Part shown: piece after piece, positions 24,915 through 33,209 of the stretch | Position numbering within the stretch: position 1 is the first letter of the stretch | Layout: each line of letters opens with the position of its first letter | DNA from: JAVVHH01 sp963835135 | GTDB lineage: Bacteria > Pseudomonadota > Alphaproteobacteria > Acetobacterales > Acetobacteraceae | Direction of reading: 5' to 3' | NCBI GenBank assembly: GCA_963835135.1 | Contig: CAWIEF010000006.1 | Coordinates: forward strand, 1-64,000 | Length of the DNA: 64,000 nt | Notes under the pieces: model-generated | The model's database searches: none | What the model saw: only the letters and a program-made list of their open reading frames with translations | What the model was told of the DNA's origin: nothing | Translations under genes and position numbers: made by a program

Positions 24915-27197
24915 ATGGACGAGGATTTCCGCAAGGCGGCGCTGGATTATCATCGGCTGCCGGTTCCCGGCAAACTCGCGATCGAAGCGACCAAGCGGAT
25001 GGCCACCCAGCGAGACCTCGCCCTCGCCTATTCCCCCGGCGTGGCTGCTGCGTGCCTCGAGATCAAGGCGGACCCCACCACCGCGCTCGACTACACCGCC
25101 CGAGGCAACCTCGTCGCCGTCATCTCCAACGGCACCGCCGTGCTCGGCCTCGGCAATATCGGCGCACTGGCCGGCAAGCCGGTGATGGAGGGCAAGGCGG
25201 TCCTGTTCAAGAAGTTCGCCGGCATCGACGTGTTCGACATCGAGGTCGACGCCGAGGAGCCCGAGCGCTTCATCGACGTCGTCGCCGCCCTCGAGCCGAC
25301 CTTCGGCGCCATCAACCTCGAAGACATCAAGGCCCCCGAGTGCTTCGAGATCGAGCGCCGCCTCCGCGAGCGGATGAAGATCCCGGTGTTTCACGACGAC
25401 CAGCACGGCACCGCCATCATCGTCGCCGCCGCCGTCAGCAACGGCCTGGTTCTACAGGGTAAAGAACTCGGCGAGGTAAGGCTCGTGACGTCCGGGGCCG
25501 GTGCCGCCGCACTCGCCTGCGTCGACCTGCTGGTCACGATGGGGCTCAGGGTCGAGAACGTGACGTTGACCGACATCAAGGGGGTCGTCTGGGCCGGGCG
25601 CGACGACAACATGCCGGACAACATGGCCCGCTACGCCAAGCATACCGACGCGCGCCGCCTGCCCGACGTCTTGGCCGACGCTGACGTCTTCCTCGGCCTG
25701 TCCGCCCCCGGCGTGCTCAAGCCGGAGTGGCTGCCCTCAATGGCGCCCAAGCCGCTCATCCTGGCGCTTGCCAACCCCGACCCGGAGATAACCCCCGAGC
25801 TGGCCCGCCAGCATCGGCCTGACGCGATCATCGCCACCGGGCGGAGCGACTATCCCAACCAGGTCAACAACGTTCTCTGCTTCCCGTTCATCTTCCGCGG
25901 CGCGCTCGACGTCAGCGCCACGCAGATCAACGAGGAAATGAAGATCGCCGCCGTCAAGGCTATCGCCAACCTGACCCGGGCCGAGGCGAGCGAGGTGGTC
26001 GCCGCGGCCTATGGCGGCGTGGCCCCGGTGTTCGGCCCGGACTACATCATCCCCAAGCCGTTCGACCCGCGCCTCATCCTGGAAATCGCCCCCGCCGTGG
26101 CGCGCGCGGCCATGCGCAGCGGCGTCGCCACCCGGCCCATCACCGACTTCCCGGCCTACATGGAGCGGCTGGACCGCTTCGTGTTCCGCTCCGGCCAGCT
26201 GATGCGCCCGGTGTTCGAGGCCGCGCGGCAAAACAAGCAGCGCATTGTCTACGCCGAGGGAGAGGACGAGCGCGTGCTCCGCGCCGTGCAGACATTACTG
26301 GACGAGAATTTGGTCGAGCCGACCTTGATCGGCCGCAAGGACCTGATCGCCAAGAAGGTCCGCGAGCTCGGCCTTCGCCTCAAGCCGGACGAGCAGTTGC
26401 AGATCCTCGACCCGGAGCAGGACAAGGACGTGTTCGACCCGCTGCTCGAGCAGTATCAGCACCTCGTGGGCCGCCGCGGCGTGCCTACCGATGCCGCCGC
26501 CCGGCGCCTGCTTCGCCGCCCGACCGTCGCGGCCTCGATGATGCTGCAGGCCGGGCTGGTCGATGCGGCCGTCTGCGGCGGGCTCGGCGATTGGTGGCGG
26601 CACATGACCTACATGATGCCCATCATCCCGACCCGGCCCGGCGTCTCCCGCGTCTACGCCGTCTCCGCCCTCATCACCTCGGCCGGCGTGCTCTTCATGG
26701 GCGACACGCACGTCAACCTCGACCCGACCGCCGAGCAGATTGCCGAGATGACCCAGCTCGCCGCCAACTGCGTGCGCGAGTTCGGTATCACGCCCAAAGT
26801 GGCGCTGCTGTCGCACTCCACGTTCGGCAGCTCGTCCAGCAAGAGTGCGCGCAAGATGCGCGAGGCCTTGGCCCTGCTCCGCCGCCAAGCGCCCGAGCTC
26901 GAGGCCGATGGCGAGATGCACGCCGACGCCGCGCTGATCCCCAGCCTGCGCGACCGCGCCGTCCCCGATAGCCGGCTTGAGGGCGTCGCGAACCTGCTGA
27001 TCATGCCCAACCTCGACGCCGCCAACATCAGCTTCACCATGCTCAAGGCGGGCGCGGACGGCCTGCCGATCGGGCCGATCCTGCTCGGCATGTCACGGCC
27101 CGTGCACGTCCTGGTCCCGAGCGTGACGGCGCGCGGGATCGTCAACGTGAGCGCGATGGTCGCCGTCCAGGCGCAGCAACAGCCCAAGGCCGGCTGA
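24915..27197 (+). CDS. maeB: NADP-dependent malic enzyme fused to a phosphotransacetylase-like domain
   Basis: The enzyme decarboxylates malate to pyruvate with NADPH formation. The 760-residue product has the malic N-terminal domain (LALAYSPGVAAACLEI, HDDQHGTAIIVAAAV) and an NAD(P)-binding domain (VTSGAGAAALACVDLL, FLGLSAPGVLKPEW). From about residue 430 there is a phosphate acetyltransferase-like domain starting RIVYAEGEDERVLRAVQ, which is usually regulatory rather than catalytic. AGGAGAGGAA precedes the ATG. Length matches MaeB of E. coli (759). Confidence 0.95.
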   Translation: MDEDFRKAALDYHRLPVPGKLAIEATKRMATQRDLALAYSPGVAAACLEIKADPTTALDYTARGNLVAVISNGTAVLGLGNIGALAGKPVMEGKAVLFKKFAGIDVFDIEVDAEEPERFIDVVAALEPTFGAINLEDIKAPECFEIERRLRERMKIPVFHDDQHGTAIIVAAAVSNGLVLQGKELGEVRLVTSGAGAAALACVDLLVTMGLRVENVTLTDIKGVVWAGRDDNMPDNMARYAKHTDARRLPDVLADADVFLGLSAPGVLKPEWLPSMAPKPLILALANPDPEITPELARQHRPDAIIATGRSDYPNQVNNVLCFPFIFRGALDVSATQINEEMKIAAVKAIANLTRAEASEVVAAAYGGVAPVFGPDYIIPKPFDPRLILEIAPAVARAAMRSGVATRPITDFPAYMERLDRFVFRSGQLMRPVFEAARQNKQRIVYAEGEDERVLRAVQTLLDENLVEPTLIGRKDLIAKKVRELGLRLKPDEQLQILDPEQDKDVFDPLLEQYQHLVGRRGVPTDAAARRLLRRPTVAASMMLQAGLVDAAVCGGLGDWWRHMTYMMPIIPTRPGVSRVYAVSALITSAGVLFMGDTHVNLDPTAEQIAEMTQLAANCVREFGITPKVALLSHSTFGSSSSKSARKMREALALLRRQAPELEADGEMHADAALIPSLRDRAVPDSRLEGVANLLIMPNLDAANISFTMLKAGADGLPIGPILLGMSRPVHVLVPSVTARGIVNVSAMVAVQAQQQPKAG

Positions 27198-27207
27198 TCG
27201 CGCCCGC

Positions 27208-27657
27208 ATGGTGATGCTGGCGGCCGGGCTCGCGATGCTGGCCGCGCTGCTGTTCGCGGCGCGGTCGTTCTCGCGAGCGTCGGTCGCGACGGTCAAGTCG
27301 CTGCTGGTCTGGATTGCCGCCTTGGCCGGGATCAGCCTGGCCTGCCTGCTGCTGCTGACGGGCCGTGGGGCTGCCGCGCTCAGCGGGCTCGTCCTGTTCG
27401 GGCCGTTGATCTGGAGTTGGTGGAAGCGGCACGCCGGCGCGTCGCCCATCGGGCGGGATCGGCCGCCGATCCGGGTCGGGCCGATGAAGCGGGCCGAGGC
27501 GCTTCAGGTGCTCGGCCTGACCGACCCGGTCTCCGACAGCGACGTCCGCGCCGCCTGGGTGCGGCTGATGCGGGTCGCGCACCCCGATGGCGGCGGCTCC
27601 GACTGGCTCGCCGCACGCATAAACCAGGCCAAGGACGTGCTGCTGGAGCGGCGCTGA
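27208..27657 (+). CDS. Membrane-anchored DnaJ-like (Pam18/TIM14-type) J-domain protein
   Basis: The 149-residue product has two hydrophobic stretches near the N terminus (about residues 3-20 and 31-53). A short basic linker follows, and then a C-terminal J-like domain: EALQVLGLTDPVSDSDVRAAWVRLMRVAHPDGGGSDWLAARINQAKDVLL. The HPD tripeptide needed to stimulate an Hsp70 is present (AHPDGG). This layout resembles mitochondrial Pam18 and is common in alphaproteobacteria. It lies ten bases after maeB and before galU. The partner Hsp70 is presumably DnaK, by family. Confidence 0.85.
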   Translation: MVMLAAGLAMLAALLFAARSFSRASVATVKSLLVWIAALAGISLACLLLLTGRGAAALSGLVLFGPLIWSWWKRHAGASPIGRDRPPIRVGPMKRAEALQVLGLTDPVSDSDVRAAWVRLMRVAHPDGGGSDWLAARINQAKDVLLERR

Positions 27658-27720
27658 CTTGCCCCCGAACGCGGCACGTGCGACGTGTTCCGCCCCTCGA
27701 TTGAGCAGTTGGGATATCAC

Positions 27721-28587
27721 GTGAAGAAGCTGCGCAAAGCGGTGTTGCCTGTCGCCGGTCTCGGAACGAGATTCCTACCCGCAACGAAGGCGATGGCCAA
27801 GGAGATGCTCCCGGTCGTCGATAAGCCCTTGATCCAATATGCCATCGAGGAAGCGCGCGCCGCAGGCGTGGAACAGTTCTGCATGGTCACCGGACGCGGC
27901 AAGACGGCCCTGATCGACCATTTCGACGTCTCGTACGAACTGGAGGCCAATCTCCGCGAGCGGGGCAAGACCGAGCTGATCGAACTGCTCGACGGCATGC
28001 GTATCCCGCCCGGCGCCATCACCACGGTCCGCCAGCAGGTGCCCATGGGCCTCGGCCACGCGATCTGGTGCGCCCGCGCCTTCATCGGCGACGACCCCTT
28101 CGCCATCCTGCTGCCGGACGATCTCGTGCTGAGCGAGACGCCGTGCCTCCAACAACTGGCGGACGTCTATGCGCAGACCGGTGGCAACGTCGTTGCCGTC
28201 GGCGAAGTGCCGCGCGAGCAGACCAACCGCTACGGTATCCTCAAGACCGGTGCGGACGACGGTGTGCGGGTCGAGGTGACGGGCCTCGTCGAGAAGCCGA
28301 AGCCGGAGGATGCGCCAAGCAACCTGTCGATCATCGGCCGCTACATCCTGATGCCGGAGGTGATCGATCATCTCTCGCGGATGGACCGCGGGGCGGGCAA
28401 CGAGGTGCAACTCACCGACGCGATGGCGCGCATGATCGGGCACGGCCCGTTCCACGGGCTGCGCTACGAGGGGCGGCGGTTCGATTGCGGCGACAAGGCC
28501 GGGTTCCTCGAGGCACAGATCGCCTTCGCGCTGAAGCGGCCGGACCTCAAGGATCAGGTCGAGGCTTTCCTCAAGAACTACCGGTGA
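27721..28587 (+). CDS. galU: UTP-glucose-1-phosphate uridylyltransferase
   Basis: GalU makes UDP-glucose for polysaccharides and glycolipids. The 288-residue product has the nucleotidyltransferase signature AVLPVAGLGTRFLPATKAMAKEMLPVVDKPLIQYAIEEA, then LPDDLVL and VEVTGLVEKPKPEDAPSNLSIIGRYIL. I start at the GTG at 27721 (MKKLRKAVLP), which matches the family; a GTG 36 bases upstream would add an unsupported lead. It precedes a phosphomannomutase, so the pair supplies sugar nucleotides. Confidence 0.95.
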   Translation: MKKLRKAVLPVAGLGTRFLPATKAMAKEMLPVVDKPLIQYAIEEARAAGVEQFCMVTGRGKTALIDHFDVSYELEANLRERGKTELIELLDGMRIPPGAITTVRQQVPMGLGHAIWCARAFIGDDPFAILLPDDLVLSETPCLQQLADVYAQTGGNVVAVGEVPREQTNRYGILKTGADDGVRVEVTGLVEKPKPEDAPSNLSIIGRYILMPEVIDHLSRMDRGAGNEVQLTDAMARMIGHGPFHGLRYEGRRFDCGDKAGFLEAQIAFALKRPDLKDQVEAFLKNYR

Positions 28588-28597
28588 GGGCGTCCTG

Positions 28598-30007
28598 ATG
28601 GCTTTCAACCACGAGTTCCACGCCACCAGCCTGCGCGAATACGATATCCGCGGCGTCGTCGGCCGCACCCTGCATGACGCCGACGCGTTCGCGATCGGGC
28701 GCAGCTTCGGCGCCGTCGTGGCGCGGGCCGGGGGCAAGACGGTGGCGGTGGGCTATGACGGGCGGCTCTCCTCGCCGCATCTGTCCGAGGCGCTGATCAA
28801 GGGTCTGATGGCCAGCGGGATGGCGGTCTTGAAGGTCGGGCGCGGTCCGACGCCGATGCTGTATTTCGCCGCGACCACGCTCGAGACGGACGGCGCCGTG
28901 ATGGTGACCGGGAGCCACAATCCGTCCGATTATAATGGTTTCAAGATGATGCTGGGCAGGAAGGCCTTCTTTGGCGCCGACATCCAGATGCTCGGCCGGA
29001 TGGCGGCCACGGGGGATGTCGGGGAAGAAGGGACCGGCTCGCAGCGCGACGTCGACGTCGCTGAGGCGTATGTCGACCGGCTGCTGCAGGATTACGATGG
29101 CGGCGAGCGGACGCTGCGGGTCGTTTGGGATTCGGCCAATGGCGCGGCCGGGGAAGTGCTGGAGCGTCTGCTCCAGAAGCTGCCCGGCGAGCACACCGTG
29201 CTCAACCCGGTCATCGATGGCAATTTCCCGGCCCACCATCCGGACCCGACCATCGCCAAGAACCAGGAGCAGCTGATCGCCGCCGTGCGCCGGCACGGGG
29301 CCGATCTAGGTATCGGCTTCGACGGCGATGCGGACCGGGTCGGCGCGATCGACGACGAGGGCACGATGCTGCTCGGCGACCAACTTATGGTCGTGCTGTC
29401 CCGCGACGTGCTGCGCGAGCACCCGGGCGCGACCATCATCGCCGACGTCAAGGCGAGCCAGGTGCTCTACGACGAGATCGCAAAAGCCGGCGGCAATCCG
29501 TTGATGTACAAGACCGGCCACAGCCTCATCAAGGCCAAGATGGCCGAGATCGGTGCGCCGTTCGCGGGCGAGATGAGCGGCCACATCTTCTACGCCGACA
29601 AATGGTACGGCTTCGACGACGCGCTGTACGTCGCGGTTCGGCTGATGGGCATCGTCGCCCGCATGGACGGCAAGCTCTCCGACGTGACGCGGTCCCTGCC
29701 GCACGTCGTCAACACCCCCGAGCTGCGCTTCAACTGCGACGATGTTCGCAAGTTCGAGGTCATCGAGGAGGTCGCTGCCCGCCTGCGCGAGCAGGGCGCC
29801 CGCGTCAACGACATCGACGGCGTCCGCGTGCAGACCGATGACGGCTGGTGGCTGCTCCGCGCGAGCAACACCCAGGCCGTGCTGGTCGCTCGCGCCGAGG
29901 CGCACGACGCAGCCGGGCTGGAGCGTCTCAAGGGCGCGCTGGTCGAGCAGTTGACGGGGTCCGGCCTGGACGCGCCGGATTTCTCGGGCGAGAACGCGGG
30001 GCATTAG
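28598..30007 (+). CDS. Phosphomannomutase/phosphoglucomutase
   Basis: The enzyme interconverts hexose 6-phosphate and hexose 1-phosphate via a phosphoserine. The 469-residue product has the opening FHATSLREYDIRGVVGRTLHD, the active serine loop VTGSHNPSDYNGFKMM, the metal-binding GFDGDADRVGAID and the C-terminal phosphate-binding LLRASNTQAVLVARAEA. It is closest to AlgC/ManB-type bifunctional enzymes; sugar preference (glucose or mannose) cannot be read reliably. It directly follows galU, consistent with polysaccharide precursor supply. Confidence 0.92.
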   Translation: MAFNHEFHATSLREYDIRGVVGRTLHDADAFAIGRSFGAVVARAGGKTVAVGYDGRLSSPHLSEALIKGLMASGMAVLKVGRGPTPMLYFAATTLETDGAVMVTGSHNPSDYNGFKMMLGRKAFFGADIQMLGRMAATGDVGEEGTGSQRDVDVAEAYVDRLLQDYDGGERTLRVVWDSANGAAGEVLERLLQKLPGEHTVLNPVIDGNFPAHHPDPTIAKNQEQLIAAVRRHGADLGIGFDGDADRVGAIDDEGTMLLGDQLMVVLSRDVLREHPGATIIADVKASQVLYDEIAKAGGNPLMYKTGHSLIKAKMAEIGAPFAGEMSGHIFYADKWYGFDDALYVAVRLMGIVARMDGKLSDVTRSLPHVVNTPELRFNCDDVRKFEVIEEVAARLREQGARVNDIDGVRVQTDDGWWLLRASNTQAVLVARAEAHDAAGLERLKGALVEQLTGSGLDAPDFSGENAGH

Positions 30008-30046
30008 GTAATGTGTCCCGACCAGATGAACTCGGGAGCGATCATC

Positions 30047-30256
30047 ATGGAGATGGCGGCAGTCGGGACGACGAGCCCCGAGCGTCTCGTCGGCACCTGG
30101 CGGCGGTTCGGCGAAATAGGTCCGGTCTACGAGATCGTCGAGACAGGGCCCGCTCTTGCGGGTGGCGATCGCTTGATGCGGGTTCGTTTGCCGGAGAGCG
30201 GCGAAGTGGTCGACTACAAACTCTCCCAGATCATCGCCGATCCTAGCGAAGGCTGA
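30047..30256 (+). CDS. DUF5397 family small protein, probable partner of VapD
   Basis: The 69-residue product contains the DUF5397-like core ERLVGTWRRFGEIGPVYEIVETG and a VRLPESGEVVDYKLSQIIADP end. The ATG at 30047 has GGGAG eight bases upstream and is preferred over an ATG at 30011. Its TGA shares a base with the ATG of the vapD frame, so the two form a tight pair. In Haemophilus a small protein (VapX) upstream of VapD acts as antitoxin. By position this gene could play that part, but sequence alone does not prove it. Confidence 0.7.
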   Translation: MEMAAVGTTSPERLVGTWRRFGEIGPVYEIVETGPALAGGDRLMRVRLPESGEVVDYKLSQIIADPSEG

Positions 30257-30535
30257 TGTTTGCGATCGCGTTCGACCTGATCGTCAAAGAGACTCTCGTC
30301 CACCACCCAAAGAGCGTCAGCCAAGCCTACACCGATATTGGGGCCGCATTGAGCGAGTTCGGGTTCGATCGCGTGCGGGGTCGCCTCTACACGACCGAGA
30401 CCGAAGATCTCGCCAACCTGTTCGGCGCTCCAAGCCCTCAAGCGTCTCTCGTGGTTCCCTCGCTCGCTCCGCGACATCCGCGCGTTCAGGGTCGAGCAAT
30501 GGTCCGATGTCACGTGGTTCATGCAACGGGAATGA
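30256..30535 (+). pseudogene. vapD: VapD family ribonuclease toxin, frameshifted
   Basis: VapD proteins are Cas2-like endoribonuclease toxins of about 93 residues. The first 58 residues fit the family (MFAIAFDLIVKETLVHHPKSVSQAYTDIG, FGFDRVRGRLYTTETEDLANLFGA). After codon 30427-30429 homology continues in the next frame from 30428 as LQALKRLSWFPRSLRDIRAFRVEQWSDVTWFMQRE, ending at the stop at 30533. The open frame as read instead runs to 30546 with an unrelated tail. Two bases lost or one gained at about 30429-30431 explains it. The toxin is therefore broken, or the sequence has an indel error. Confidence 0.8.
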
Positions 30536-30542
30536 TCGCAGC

Positions 30543-31655
30543 ATGATGCAGCCCCCACCCGCCCAGCCCGGCATGCGCGAGGACGAGGTCGATACGCCGG
30601 CGTTGCTGCTGGATCTCGACGCGTTCGAGCACAACCTGGCGCGCATGCAGTCGCTGCTGGCGCCGACCGGGACCAAGCTGCGGGCGCACGCCAAGACGCA
30701 TAAATCGCCGGTGGTCGCGCATCGGCAGATCGCGGCCGGGGCGGTCGGGCAGTGCGTGCAGAAGGTCGGCGAGGCCGAGATCCTGGCCTGGGGTGGGGTG
30801 CCTGACATCCTCGTCAGCAACGAGGTCGTCGGCGATACCAAGCTGGCGCGGTTGGCCGCGTTGTCCAAGATCGCCCATGTCGCCGTCTGCGCCGACGATG
30901 CCGGCAACGTCGATCGAATCGAGGCCGCGGCCGAAGCGGCCGGCGTGCGGCTGCCAGTGCTGGTCGAGATCGACGTCGGCATGGCAAGGTGCGGGGTCCA
31001 ACCCGGCCCCGAGGCCGTGGCCCTGGCGCAGCAGATCGCCGGGTCGAAGCATCTGCGCTTCGCCGGACTCCAGGCGTATCACGGCCGAGCGCAGCATTTC
31101 CGTACGCTGGACGAGCGCGGCGCGGCGATCGGGTCGGCCACCGACGGCGTCCGCCGTACGATCGAGCAATTGCGCCAGCAGGGGCTCGGCTGCGACATCA
31201 TCGGCGGCGCCGGCACCGGCACGTTCGAACTCGAGGCAGCCACCGGGCTCTACAACGAGATCCAGGCCGGCAGCTACTGCTTCATGGACGCCGACTACGC
31301 CCGCAATCACGGGGGCGCGTCCGCCGGCTTCCAACACGCCCTGTTCGTGCTGGCGACCGTCATGAGCCAGGCCCGGCCCGGCCTCGGCGCGCTCGATGCC
31401 GGGCACAAGGCGGTCTCGACCGATAGCGGCATGCCGCTGGTCTGGGGGCGGGACGGCGTCAGCTACACCGGTGCCTCGGATGAGCACGGCAAGCTCGAAT
31501 GGACCGAGGGCTCCGGCGTGGCCTACGGGGAAAAGCTGAGGCTGGTGCCCGGCCATTGCGACCCCACCGTCGACCGCTATGACTGGTATGTCGGCATCCG
31601 TGGCGGTCGCGTGGAGTGCCTGTGGCCGGTCGCCGCCCGCGGGGCGTTCACCTGA
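30543..31655 (+). CDS. D-threonine aldolase / DSD1-type PLP enzyme
   Basis: The family uses PLP and a divalent metal to cleave D-3-hydroxy amino acids or dehydrate D-serine. The 370-residue product has the fold type III barrel with the PLP lysine in KLRAHAKTHKSP, a GVQPG/VEIDVGMARCG region and the C-terminal metal site PGHCDPTVDRYDWYV (H-x-D, as in D-threonine aldolases). The exact substrate cannot be assigned; 3-hydroxy-D-aspartate aldolases are close relatives. Start at 30543 or the adjacent ATG at 30546. It begins eight bases after the original vapD stop. Confidence 0.82.
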   Translation: MMQPPPAQPGMREDEVDTPALLLDLDAFEHNLARMQSLLAPTGTKLRAHAKTHKSPVVAHRQIAAGAVGQCVQKVGEAEILAWGGVPDILVSNEVVGDTKLARLAALSKIAHVAVCADDAGNVDRIEAAAEAAGVRLPVLVEIDVGMARCGVQPGPEAVALAQQIAGSKHLRFAGLQAYHGRAQHFRTLDERGAAIGSATDGVRRTIEQLRQQGLGCDIIGGAGTGTFELEAATGLYNEIQAGSYCFMDADYARNHGGASAGFQHALFVLATVMSQARPGLGALDAGHKAVSTDSGMPLVWGRDGVSYTGASDEHGKLEWTEGSGVAYGEKLRLVPGHCDPTVDRYDWYVGIRGGRVECLWPVAARGAFT

Positions 31656-31658
31656 GCC

Positions 31659-31841
31659 ATGCGGCCGCGTACCGAATACGAGCCCGGCCAGCGCGTCCTG
31701 CACCCCGCCCAGCCCGAGTGGGGCGTCGGCCAGGTGCAGTCCGTGGTCGACCAGCGTGTGACGGTCAATTTCGAGAATGCCGGCAAGGTTCTGATCAATG
31801 TGGCGGCCATTCCGCTCACGATCATGGACGACGGCGAATGA
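31659..31841 (+). CDS. DUF3553 family small protein
   Basis: The 60-residue product (PRTEYEPGQRVLHPAQPEWGVGQVQSVVDQRVTVNFENAGKVLINV) matches the DUF3553 family, a small all-beta domain also found fused to some helicases, where it resembles nucleic-acid-binding modules. Here it is a stand-alone protein, three bases after the aldolase gene and just ahead of moaA. Function is unknown. Confidence 0.75.
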   Translation: MRPRTEYEPGQRVLHPAQPEWGVGQVQSVVDQRVTVNFENAGKVLINVAAIPLTIMDDGE

Positions 31842-31881
31842 GGTGGTTGAACCCGCGCCGTTTCCGTCCGACTTTAGAGCC

Positions 31882-32868
31882 ATGATCGATCCGTTCGGCC
31901 GCGGCATCACCTACCTGCGCGTCTCCGTCACTGACCGCTGCGACCTTCGCTGCGTCTACTGCATGGCCGAGGAGATGACCTTCCTGCCGCGCCGCGACGT
32001 GCTCTCGCTCGAGGAACTCGACCGGCTCTGCTCGGCGTTCATCCGCCAGGGAGTGCGCAAGCTGCGCATCACCGGCGGCGAGCCGCTCGTGCGACGCGAC
32101 GTGATGAAGCTGTTCCGCAGCCTCGGCAACCGGCTCGGCGCCGATCTCGACGAACTGACGCTGACGACCAACGGCACGCAGCTCGCCAAGTATGCGCGGG
32201 ACCTGGCGGCCGCCGGCGTCAAGCGCGTGAACGTCAGCCTCGACACACTCGACCCGGCGCGCTTCACCCGCATCACCCGCTGGGGCAAGCTCGACCGCGT
32301 GCTGACGGGGATTGACGCGGCGCAAGCGGCCGGGCTGCACGTCAAGATCAACGCGGTGGCGCTGCGCGGCGAGAACGAGGACGAGATCGGGGACATGCTG
32401 GCCTGGTGCGGCGCCAATCGACACGATCTCTGCCTGATCGAGACGATGCCGATGGGCGACATCGGCGGCGACCGCACCGACCAATATCTTCCGCTCTCGA
32501 TCGTCCGCGCCCGCCTGCGCCAGCGCTTCACCTTGGCCGAGACCGGCTTCCGCACCGGTGGCCCGGCCCGCTACTTCGACGTGGCCGAGACCGGCACCCG
32601 CGTCGGCTTCATCACGCCGATGACCCACAATTTCTGCGAGAGCTGCAATCGCGTCCGCCTGACCTGCACCGGCACGCTGTTCATGTGCCTCGGCCAAGAC
32701 GACGCTGCCGACCTGCGCGCTGTCATGCGCGATGGCGCATCGGACGCCGGGCTCGACGCTGCTATCGTGGAGGCCATCAAGCGCAAGCCCAAGGGCCACG
32801 ACTTCATCATCGACCGGCGCGAGAAGGCCCCCTCGGTCGCCCGCCACATGAGTCTTACCGGCGGCTGA
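31882..32868 (+). CDS. moaA: GTP 3',8-cyclase (molybdenum cofactor biosynthesis)
   Basis: MoaA is a radical SAM enzyme that starts molybdopterin synthesis. From the ATG at 31882 the product has 328 residues (E. coli: 329). It has the N-terminal cluster motif CDLRCVYC, ITGGEPLVRRD for SAM binding, a second iron-sulfur site CESCNRVRLTCTGTLFMC near the C terminus and the terminal Gly-Gly needed for activity. A longer in-frame extension upstream lacks family support. It ends three bases before the convergent clpS. No other moa genes are nearby. Confidence 0.95.
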   Translation: MIDPFGRGITYLRVSVTDRCDLRCVYCMAEEMTFLPRRDVLSLEELDRLCSAFIRQGVRKLRITGGEPLVRRDVMKLFRSLGNRLGADLDELTLTTNGTQLAKYARDLAAAGVKRVNVSLDTLDPARFTRITRWGKLDRVLTGIDAAQAAGLHVKINAVALRGENEDEIGDMLAWCGANRHDLCLIETMPMGDIGGDRTDQYLPLSIVRARLRQRFTLAETGFRTGGPARYFDVAETGTRVGFITPMTHNFCESCNRVRLTCTGTLFMCLGQDDAADLRAVMRDGASDAGLDAAIVEAIKRKPKGHDFIIDRREKAPSVARHMSLTGG

Positions 32869-32871
32869 GCG

Positions 32872-33177
32872 CTATTCTTCGGGTTCGGTGGTGAACAACA
32901 GCGGATAACCCTTCTTGCGGGCCGCATCCGTCGCGTTAGTGGCCTTGCTCTCCGCGATCTCCTTGGTGAACACGCCGACGACGCAGACCCCCCGTTGGTG
33001 CGCCGTTATCATCACCTTGTGCGCCTGGCTCTCGGTCATGCGGAACTCGCTCTTCAGGATGCGCACGACGAAGTCACGGGGCGTGTAGTCGTCATTGACC
33101 AGCACGACCTTGTGCAGACGCGGGCGTTGCGTCTCGAGCACGGTATTCAGGCGCGGTCTCAGATCCTGATCAGCCAT
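32872..33177 (-). CDS. clpS: ATP-dependent Clp protease adaptor ClpS
   Basis: ClpS delivers N-end-rule substrates to ClpA. The 101-residue product has the conserved YKVVLVNDDYTPRDFVV-type core (here HKVVLVNDDYTPRDFVVRILKSEF), the substrate-pocket residues and MITAHQRGVCVVGVFTKEIAESKA. The ATG at 33177 gives a normal length. clpA is not adjacent. It is convergent with moaA. Confidence 0.95.
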   Translation of the reverse strand: MADQDLRPRLNTVLETQRPRLHKVVLVNDDYTPRDFVVRILKSEFRMTESQAHKVMITAHQRGVCVVGVFTKEIAESKATNATDAARKKGYPLLFTTEPEE

Positions 33178-33209
33178 TTTCGACGACCCCCGCCTCCACC
33201 AAAGCCGCA

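Noticed and set aside
27685..27720. An upstream start for galU adding 12 residues
   Set aside because: The extra residues have no counterpart in the family, and the GTG at 27721 gives the standard MKKLRKAVLP start.
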